Of a DNA stretch of 64,000 nt, positions 58,842 through 64,000 are shown one piece after another. The notes under the pieces are model-generated. The model was not told where the DNA came from and searched no databases. It was given only the letters and a program-made list of their open reading frames with translations. A program made the position numbers and the translations under genes. Source of the DNA: Vibrio hangzhouensis (lineage in GTDB: Bacteria > Pseudomonadota > Gammaproteobacteria > Enterobacterales > Vibrionaceae); the NCBI RefSeq assembly GCF_900107935.1, contig NZ_FNVG01000011.1:1-64000 (forward strand), read 5' to 3'. Within the stretch, counting starts at the first letter, position 1; each line of letters starts with the position of its first letter.

Positions 58842-59779
58842 GCTGCTTTCCCCGTGTTGCCTGCGTTAGATACTGCTTTACTCTCTACAGGCTTAACGCC
58901 CTTTTTTGCTTTAAGGTTTCCTTTGATTTTTGGTGCAATCAACGCCATTGCCACCAGTACCGCTGTAACCAGGTTAAGGTCCGATGCTTGCAAACCAAAC
59001 ATGCCGGTACTCAATGCAAACGCCACCGCCAAACGATAGAGAACGGAGCCAACAATAACAGCAGTCACTGCCACCCAAATTTTACGCCCCGGAATTAAGG
59101 TCTGACCTAAAATAACCGCGGCAAGCCCTACAACTATGGTACCCACGCCCGACGTGACATCGGCAAAACTGTTCGTTTGTGCAAACAACGCGCCGGCAAA
59201 ACCGACAAAACCATTGGAGAGTGCCAGACAGAAATAGGTGTAAAAAGAGGTACTTGCCCCCTGCGCTTTCACCATTCGAGCATTGACACCGGTGGCTCGC
59301 AAGCCAAGGCCAAAGTCACTGTTAAGAAGACGAACGACAAACCACGCGGAGATCAACACCAATACGCCCACCACCAATGGACGAACATACATAGCGTCAC
59401 CCATCATTTCGAACGGTGTCAGAATGGTGTCCTCACCGAGCAGCGCCATATTAGGTCTGCCCATGATACGAATATTGATTGAGAAAGCGGCTATCATGGT
59501 CAGGATAGAGGCAAGAAGGTGTAGAATGCCACAGCGAACAGCCAAGAATGCCGTCACCCAACCGGTCGCAGCACCCGCTATTATCGCCATTCCCGTAGCC
59601 ACCCAGGGGTCAATTCCCGCCACAATCGCGGTCGCAGCAACCGCTGCTCCCATAGGGAAACTGCCATCTACACTGAGATCGGGAAAATCTAAAACACGGA
59701 ATGTGAGATAGACGCCCAAAGCGACAAGACCATATATGAGGCCAATTTCTAAGGCGCCAAAAAAAGCGAAAGCAGACAT
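58838..59779 (-). CDS. ABC importer permease (TrpY-like)
   Basis: A 313-residue inner-membrane permease with about 8-9 helices, of the branched-chain/BMP-type fold. FGALEIGLIYGLVALGVYLT and DFPDLSVDGSFPMGAAVAA are the characteristic N-terminal segments. The start at 59779 puts helix 1 at residue 3; an upstream ATG (59800) would add seven residues. It is separated from the binding-protein gene by 63 bp holding a terminator hairpin, and coupled to the ATPase gene by an ATGA overlap. Confidence 0.88.
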   Translation of the reverse strand: MSAFAFFGALEIGLIYGLVALGVYLTFRVLDFPDLSVDGSFPMGAAVAATAIVAGIDPWVATGMAIIAGAATGWVTAFLAVRCGILHLLASILTMIAAFSINIRIMGRPNMALLGEDTILTPFEMMGDAMYVRPLVVGVLVLISAWFVVRLLNSDFGLGLRATGVNARMVKAQGASTSFYTYFCLALSNGFVGFAGALFAQTNSFADVTSGVGTIVVGLAAVILGQTLIPGRKIWVAVTAVIVGSVLYRLAVAFALSTGMFGLQASDLNLVTAVLVAMALIAPKIKGNLKAKKGVKPVESKAVSNAGNTGKAA

Positions 59780-59801
59780 AACAACTCCTCTTCTGCTCAA
59801 T

Positions 59802-59826
59802 AAAAAGCTGGGCTCTTTGGCCCAGC
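59802..59826 (-). terminator. Intra-operon terminator between binding protein and permease genes
   Basis: GCTGGGC/GCCCAGC stem over a 6-base loop; the - strand continues TTTTTATT. Partial termination would give more binding protein than permease, a common arrangement for ABC importers. Confidence 0.85.
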
Positions 59827-59842
59827 ATCAGGTTGTTGCGGA

Positions 59843-60808
59843 TTACTTCACGCTAGTTGCTCGGTCCAGTACCGTTTTAGGGATCGACAATCCAAGTTTT
59901 TTCGCTGCTGTCGCGTTAATCACCAGGTCGGAACCTTTCGCTACCTTAACGTCCATTTCGCCCGGATTTTTACCTTCTAGGATAGCCGCCACATAGTCTG
60001 CCGTTTGAACACCAATCTGGTAGTAGTCAAAACCAAGACTTGCTACTGCACCGCGCTCAACATAAGACGTCGCCGCACCAAACACCGGTGTTTTCGCCTG
60101 GTTAGCTGACACGATCATACCCTCAATTGCACTTGCAACCGTGTTGTCGATCAACGCATAGATAATGTCCGACTTTCCAGAAATAGCCTGTGTTGCGGTC
60201 TGAACGTCCGCACTCTTCAGAGCCGTCGCTTCAACCAGTTCAATCCCGCGTTTGTCAGTACTCTCTTTGAGCAACTTCATCAAGCTGACTGCATTCGCTT
60301 CGCCAGGATTGTAAACCACACCAATTGTTTTCACGCCGGGCATGATTTCCTGAATCAGTTCAACATGCTGAGCAACTGGAGAAAGATCAGACAAACCTGT
60401 TACGTTTTTACCTGGTTGCTCCAGTTGTTTCACCAACTTGGCACCAACTGGGTCGGTCACTGCGGTAAACACAACAGGGATATCACGGGTTGCAGAAACA
60501 AGAGCCTGAGCTGTTGGCGTTGCAATACCTACAAGAACATCAGGACGCTCACCTACATATTGTCGCGCGATTTGCACAGCGATGGCAGGGTTACCCTGAG
60601 CCGTCTTATAATCAAACTCCAGGTTCTTTCCTTGTTCATAACCTTTCGCTTTCAAGCCATCAACCAAACCCTGTCGGGTAGCATCAAGAGCGGGATGCTC
60701 AACGATTTGAGAAACGGCAACCTTCGCCGTTTTAGCCATAATGCTTGTAGAAGAGAGTAGCGCGACACCAGTAAGTGCAGCCGTGACAAATAACTTGCTT
60801 GCTTTCAT
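59843..60808 (-). CDS. ABC importer substrate-binding protein (TrpX-like)
   Basis: A 321-residue secreted protein with a signal peptide (about 1-25, ending STSIMA). The mature part is an ABC_sub_bind domain starting KVAVSQIVEHPALDATRQG. That family includes streptococcal TrpX, which binds tryptophan/tyrosine. A TyrR box lies 65-82 bp upstream, which supports an aromatic amino acid substrate. The start at 60808 is chosen over 60829 because it places the basic residue of the signal directly at the N-terminus and has SD AAGGAG. Confidence 0.87.
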   Translation of the reverse strand: MKASKLFVTAALTGVALLSSTSIMAKTAKVAVSQIVEHPALDATRQGLVDGLKAKGYEQGKNLEFDYKTAQGNPAIAVQIARQYVGERPDVLVGIATPTAQALVSATRDIPVVFTAVTDPVGAKLVKQLEQPGKNVTGLSDLSPVAQHVELIQEIMPGVKTIGVVYNPGEANAVSLMKLLKESTDKRGIELVEATALKSADVQTATQAISGKSDIIYALIDNTVASAIEGMIVSANQAKTPVFGAATSYVERGAVASLGFDYYQIGVQTADYVAAILEGKNPGEMDVKVAKGSDLVINATAAKKLGLSIPKTVLDRATSVK

Positions 60809-61201
60809 CTTGACTCCTTGATTCAGCAAAGATCCACACCGGACGTTGTTGCGGTGTGAGAGATAAATTGAGTGTAATTATTAATTTACATAAATCGCCG
60901 AAAGCATTTCATCATTGCTCGGCCTAATGCTATTTCTACCAGTAACACAACTAAAATGAAAGGAATTATTAACAATTAGCCTAGGTAGATGTGCTACATG
61001 ATCGAATGGGTGAATTATATTTTTGCCCAGATGTACAACAATCGATACATACGTCTAATTTTCATTCAGTTTTCAGAGTAATGCAATTTTGACAAAGTAC
61101 TGCATGTATGAGTGTGTTTTTGTGAAAGCTGTCTATATTCATACAGATACTGTAATGAACAGCGAGCACGGCTGTCCTTAGTGGTAACGTTCGGAGATCT
61201 A
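60809..61201. other. Divergent region between trpX-like and PQQ dehydrogenase genes
   Basis: 393 bp. It holds a leader hairpin next to trpX (CACACCG 60835-60841 with CGGTGTG 60852-60858), the TyrR box (60873-60890), and further AT-rich DNA with the promoter for the dehydrogenase. No gene is seen. Confidence 0.6.
60873..60890. promoter_or_regulatory. TyrR box upstream of the TrpX-like gene
   Basis: TGTAAT-TATTAA-TTTACA matches the TyrR consensus TGTAAA-N6-TTTACA at 11 of 12 positions. It lies 65 bp upstream of the gene start in the AT-rich stretch where the -10 is expected. TyrR responds to aromatic amino acids, fitting an aromatic amino acid importer. Confidence 0.78.
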
Positions 61202-62305
61202 ATGATGAGATATCTGCTACTCACCGCCTGCCTATTCTGCGTCACTGCCACAACCTCGGCCCGCGAATTGGAAGGCACCCAGCTCACCAAAATGGGTCAG
61301 ATAGACGGGGTACCCTGGTCTATTCAAAGTACAGGAAATCAGACGTTTCTTATTGGCTTGAGGCGGGGTGAAATGTTTCTCTTCGACGGCCAAAAGGGAA
61401 CGACACAACCTGTTTCAGGTTTGCCAAAAGTGTTCGCCTCTGGTCAGGGAGGTCTTATGGACATCCACCCTAGCCCGTCAGAGCACAATGTCTTTTACTT
61501 TACTTATGCCAAGCCCGCGGGCAAAGGTGGCGCACCTACACTCGCCAAAGCCAGACTGTCTGGCAGTCAGTTAATGAATTGGCAAGATCTCTTCACCAGC
61601 AATCTGGTCGTCACGACAGGCCGTCACTTTGGCAGTCGCGTCGCGTTTGATGACAACAACTTTGTCTACATGACGATTGGCGATGGTGGGGAGCGGGATA
61701 ACGCACAAAACACTGAAAATCACGCCGGTACCATTGTCAGACTGCACCCCGACGGCTCCATTCCTCAAGACAACCCCTTTGTCGACACTAGCGGTTTTGC
61801 ACCTGAGATTTATTCCTATGGCCACCGTAACCCACAAGGCATCGCATTTGATGATAAGACCGGATACCTGTGGGCAATCGAACACGGCCCAAGGGGTGGA
61901 GATGAACTCAATCTTATTCGCTCAGGCGCCAATTACGGCTGGCCCATTACTTCGCACGGTAAAGAGTATTGGGGGCCTGTCAATGCAGGAGAAGCTCAAG
62001 AGAAAGAAGGCATTGAATCCCCCAAGAAAGTCTATATTCCTTCCATCGCTCCCGGCTCTTTGTTGCTATACCGTGGCGAAGCCTTCTCGCGATTAAACGA
62101 TAAGTTTTTGATTGGTGCTTTAAAACTCACTCACATCAACATACTGGATCTGAATGGTGAAGGTCAGGTACTGGAGGAGCGGCGCTACTACGAGGATCTC
62201 AATGAACGGATTCGCGATATCACAACGGATGAGCACGGTCATCTGTGGTTCACGACCGACAGCGGCAACATCTATCGGGTGAATTGGCCATCACCTTCCC
62301 AATAG
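61202..62305 (+). CDS. PQQ-dependent aldose sugar dehydrogenase (YliI-like)
   Basis: A 367-residue secreted beta-propeller protein. A signal peptide (about 1-20, ending TTSA) precedes the soluble GDH-type propeller. MTIGDGGERDNAQNTENHAG and YSYGHRNPQGIAFD carry the calcium, PQQ and catalytic histidine positions known in YliI and soluble glucose dehydrogenase. It would oxidise free aldoses in the periplasm, provided PQQ is available. No pqq synthesis genes are in the window. The ATG at 61202 has SD GGAG. Confidence 0.9.
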   Translation: MMRYLLLTACLFCVTATTSARELEGTQLTKMGQIDGVPWSIQSTGNQTFLIGLRRGEMFLFDGQKGTTQPVSGLPKVFASGQGGLMDIHPSPSEHNVFYFTYAKPAGKGGAPTLAKARLSGSQLMNWQDLFTSNLVVTTGRHFGSRVAFDDNNFVYMTIGDGGERDNAQNTENHAGTIVRLHPDGSIPQDNPFVDTSGFAPEIYSYGHRNPQGIAFDDKTGYLWAIEHGPRGGDELNLIRSGANYGWPITSHGKEYWGPVNAGEAQEKEGIESPKKVYIPSIAPGSLLLYRGEAFSRLNDKFLIGALKLTHINILDLNGEGQVLEERRYYEDLNERIRDITTDEHGHLWFTTDSGNIYRVNWPSPSQ

Positions 62306-62333
62306 GCTCTCTGCAATAAACCCCCAAAAAACA

Positions 62334-62361
62334 ACAAACCCGCTCTTGAGCGGGTTTGTAA
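62334..62361. terminator. Bidirectional terminator (PQQ dehydrogenase / yfbV)
   Basis: ACAAACCCGCTC/GAGCGGGTTTGT stem over TT between convergent genes. Confidence 0.85.
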
Positions 62362-62384
62362 TTCACACGGGAGACGCGACAACT

Positions 62385-62837
62385 TTAGAACCAACGTTCA
62401 AAGTCACGTCGATCCAACTGCCTGAACGCGCGGTTCAGCGTCATGGCTAACTCCTTATAGCGTGGCTTCGCTTTGACAGGCTCGAGCGCGAACCCCGTTT
62501 CAATGATCTTCTGGTGCAGTTCACGATACCAGGACGCAAGTGCCGGAGGTAGCTGTGTATTGTAGCGATTCCCTAACCACCACATGCCCTGAACGGGTAG
62601 ACTGATGGCAAATAGCGCAATGACGATGGCCTGCGGCATAGCCGGTGCGTTACTGAACGCCATTTGCGTTAACACGCTGATCGCTGCGACCGCGGGCATC
62701 ACTTTGATACCAAACTTCGTTGCTTTAATGATGCGCTGCTCAGGGAACATCGGGGTCAGTTCCTTTCTCATTGGCCAAAGCTCCATATACTTTTGACCAT
62801 TTTTTATACTCTGAGTCAGACTTACTCGCTCGCTCAT
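62385..62837 (-). CDS. yfbV: YfbV (UPF0208) inner-membrane protein
   Basis: A 150-residue protein with two membrane helices (about 45-62 and 68-88). It begins [22 protein letters not shown], typical of YfbV. E. coli YfbV limits MatP-mediated constraint of the Ter macrodomain. The start at 62837 matches the family; the ATG four codons upstream is less likely. It is divergent from ackA, as in E. coli. Confidence 0.94.
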   Translation of the reverse strand: MSERVSLTQSIKNGQKYMELWPMRKELTPMFPEQRIIKATKFGIKVMPAVAAISVLTQMAFSNAPAMPQAIVIALFAISLPVQGMWWLGNRYNTQLPPALASWYRELHQKIIETGFALEPVKAKPRYKELAMTLNRAFRQLDRRDFERWF

Positions 62838-63171
62838 AGGCAACCTCACTAAAAAAAAGTTGAACTATTCAACTAAATCAGCAAAATATTGACGGAAGTT
62901 AATATTCTTTCAAATTTATTTTGTTATCTTCTGTCATTATCGTTATTCTTTGCGATTCCTCAATCTCATTGTTGTCTTTATTTACAATAAAGGCAACCAG
63001 GAGATGAACGTCGCAAGGACGCAAATGTGATTTTACTGAGAAAATCGCATATTATTATACGGCAATTGATGATTTTTTGACCAAGGCTGATTGGTAATCT
63101 TTTATTACTTTTCGGCCTTGAGAACGTTTATACCCTTGATCCTCGATCAGATAAAATACAGGTAACCTCTA
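62838..63171. other. yfbV-ackA divergent region
   Basis: 334 bp. A hairpin GATTTT/AAAATC, extended by several pairs, spans about 63026-63052, and GGACGCAAA (63017-63025) precedes it. A long ackA leader is therefore possible. The ackA SD (AGGTAA) is weak. No gene is seen. Confidence 0.55.
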
Positions 63172-64000
63172 ATGTCTAAGCTGGTTTTAGTTTTAAACTG
63201 CGGTAGTTCTTCTCTTAAGTTCGCCATCGTTGATGCAGAAAACGGTGATGAGCACCTAACAGGTCTTGCTGAATGTCTTCACCTTCCAGAAGCTCGTATC
63301 AAGTGGAAACTTGATGGTAAACACGAAGCGCAACTAGGTAACGGTGCTGCACACGATGAAGCGCTATCTTTTATCGTTGAAACTATTCTTGCTTCTAAGC
63401 CAGAACTTTCTCAAGCGCTAGCAGCTGTTGGTCACCGAGTTGTACACGGCGGCGAGAAATTCACTCAATCAGTACTGATCGACGACACTGTTGTTAAAGG
63501 TATTGAAGACTGTGCAACTCTAGCACCTCTTCACAACCCAGCGGCTATCATCGGTATTAAAGCGGCTCAAAAAGCTTTCCCTGGTCTGCCAATGTCTGCA
63601 GTTTTCGACACTGCATTCCACCAGTCAATGCCAGAAGAAGCATACCTATACGCGCTTCCATACAACCTATATAAAGAGCACGGCATTCGTCGTTACGGCA
63701 TGCACGGTACATCTCACCTGTTTATCGCTCGCGAAACAGCTGAGCGCCTGGGTAAACCAGCTGATGAACTTAACATCATCAACTGCCACCTAGGTAACGG
63801 CGCCTCTGTATGTGCTATCAAAAACGGTAAATCTGTAGACACTTCTATGGGTCTGACTCCTCTTGAGGGCCTTGTTATGGGTACTCGTTGTGGCGATATC
63901 GACCCTGCGATCATCTTCCACCTACACGACGCACTAGGTTACTCTGTTGAGCAAATCAACACGATGCTAACTAAAGAATCTGGCCTGCAAGGTCTGACTG
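63172..64000 (+). CDS. ackA: Acetate kinase (3' end outside window)
   Basis: The first 276 codons, open to the end of the window. The start [19 protein letters not shown] carries the N-terminal nucleotide/acetate-binding motif. [12 protein letters not shown] and [10 protein letters not shown] are family motifs, and [10 protein letters not shown] holds a conserved histidine. [19 protein letters not shown] is the substrate-binding loop. It makes ATP from acetyl phosphate in overflow and fermentative metabolism, and in reverse activates acetate. Codon bias is high. The usual partner pta should follow outside the window. Confidence 0.98.
   Translation, partial: MSKLVLVLNCGSSSLKFAIVDAENGDEHLTGLAECLHLPEARIKWKLDGKHEAQLGNGAAHDEALSFIVETILASKPELSQALAAVGHRVVHGGEKFTQSVLIDDTVVKGIEDCATLAPLHNPAAIIGIKAAQKAFPGLPMSAVFDTAFHQSMPEEAYLYALPYNLYKEHGIRRYGMHGTSHLFIARETAERLGKPADELNIINCHLGNGASVCAIKNGKSVDTSMGLTPLEGLVMGTRCGDIDPAIIFHLHDALGYSVEQINTMLTKESGLQGLT

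Noticed and set aside
58841..60808. Branched-chain amino acid (Liv) ABC importer
   Set aside because: The permease fold is related, but there is only one permease and one ATPase, and the binding protein is of the TrpX type with a TyrR box upstream.
62997..63060. Possible c-di-GMP-I (GEMM) riboswitch before ackA
   Set aside because: Only GGCAACC and GGACGCAAA resemble the aptamer. The conserved GCAAACC is imperfect, and the second helix with its tetraloop receptor is absent.

Overview
The window is chromosomal DNA of a Vibrio (Vibrionaceae, Gammaproteobacteria). This rests on gene content and order: a MotY sodium-motor flagellar protein, the rsx/rnf operon beside nth, a FadR of 279 residues (longer than the enteric protein), fadR-nhaB-dsbB, yejK/yejL/yejM, DUF2986 and VC2046-type small proteins, and yfbV/ackA divergence. 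I do not name a species. Almost everything looks like core genome. I see no insertion sequence, prophage, integron, CRISPR array or rRNA operon, and no region of clearly foreign base composition. About 58 protein genes and two tRNA genes are supported.

Layout. 1-2667: end of rsxC, then rsxD, rsxG and rsxE (membrane electron-transfer complex). 2727-9824: nth, gloA, motY, rnt, an NhaC-type antiporter, grxD, sodB, a VC2046-type protein and a degenerate SDR. 9947-16063: adhE, a MarC protein, a voltage-sensor-type ion channel and asd. 16237-22083: a coiled-coil lipoprotein, an orphan membrane Hpt protein, yejK and yejLM. 22147-22475: tRNA-Pro(GGG) and tRNA-Ser(TGA). 22897-30047: DUF2986/Nudix/histone-deacetylase-like operon, an SDR, topB, a YdjA-like nitroreductase and fadH. 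30334-33820: sppA, ansA and a low-molecular-weight tyrosine phosphatase. 34237-40256: an arginine deiminase locus (YfcC-type carrier, arcA, arcC, arcB and a second-type ArgR). 40406-50522: btuR, a nupC gene with a possible leader ORF, asmA, udk, mrp, metG and a sigma-54-promoted gene. 50577-57909: fadR, nhaB, dsbB, a SEC-C protein, dusC and malZ. 58047-64000: a TrpXYZ-type ABC importer, a PQQ sugar dehydrogenase, yfbV and the start of ackA.

Functional threads. Fermentative and anaerobic energy metabolism is prominent: adhE, ackA and the arginine deiminase pathway (arginine to ornithine, CO2, ammonia and ATP). Sodium and ion handling recurs (NhaC-type, NhaB, NupC, Rsx, MotY, ion channel). Oxidative and metal homeostasis is represented by sodB, grxD, rsx and gloA.

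The most informative signals are regulatory. They are: (a) a near-perfect sigma-54 promoter with upstream palindromes before an uncharacterised membrane helical protein at 49716; (b) a long intrinsic-terminator hairpin preceded by a folded domain in the nhaB leader, which is either an attenuator or a small RNA; (c) a 38-codon aromatic-rich ORF with its own ribosome-binding site that overlaps the nupC start; (d) a TyrR box before the TrpX-type gene; (e) a FadR operator before fadH; and (f) an ArgR paralogue with an altered corepressor motif in the arginine deiminase locus.
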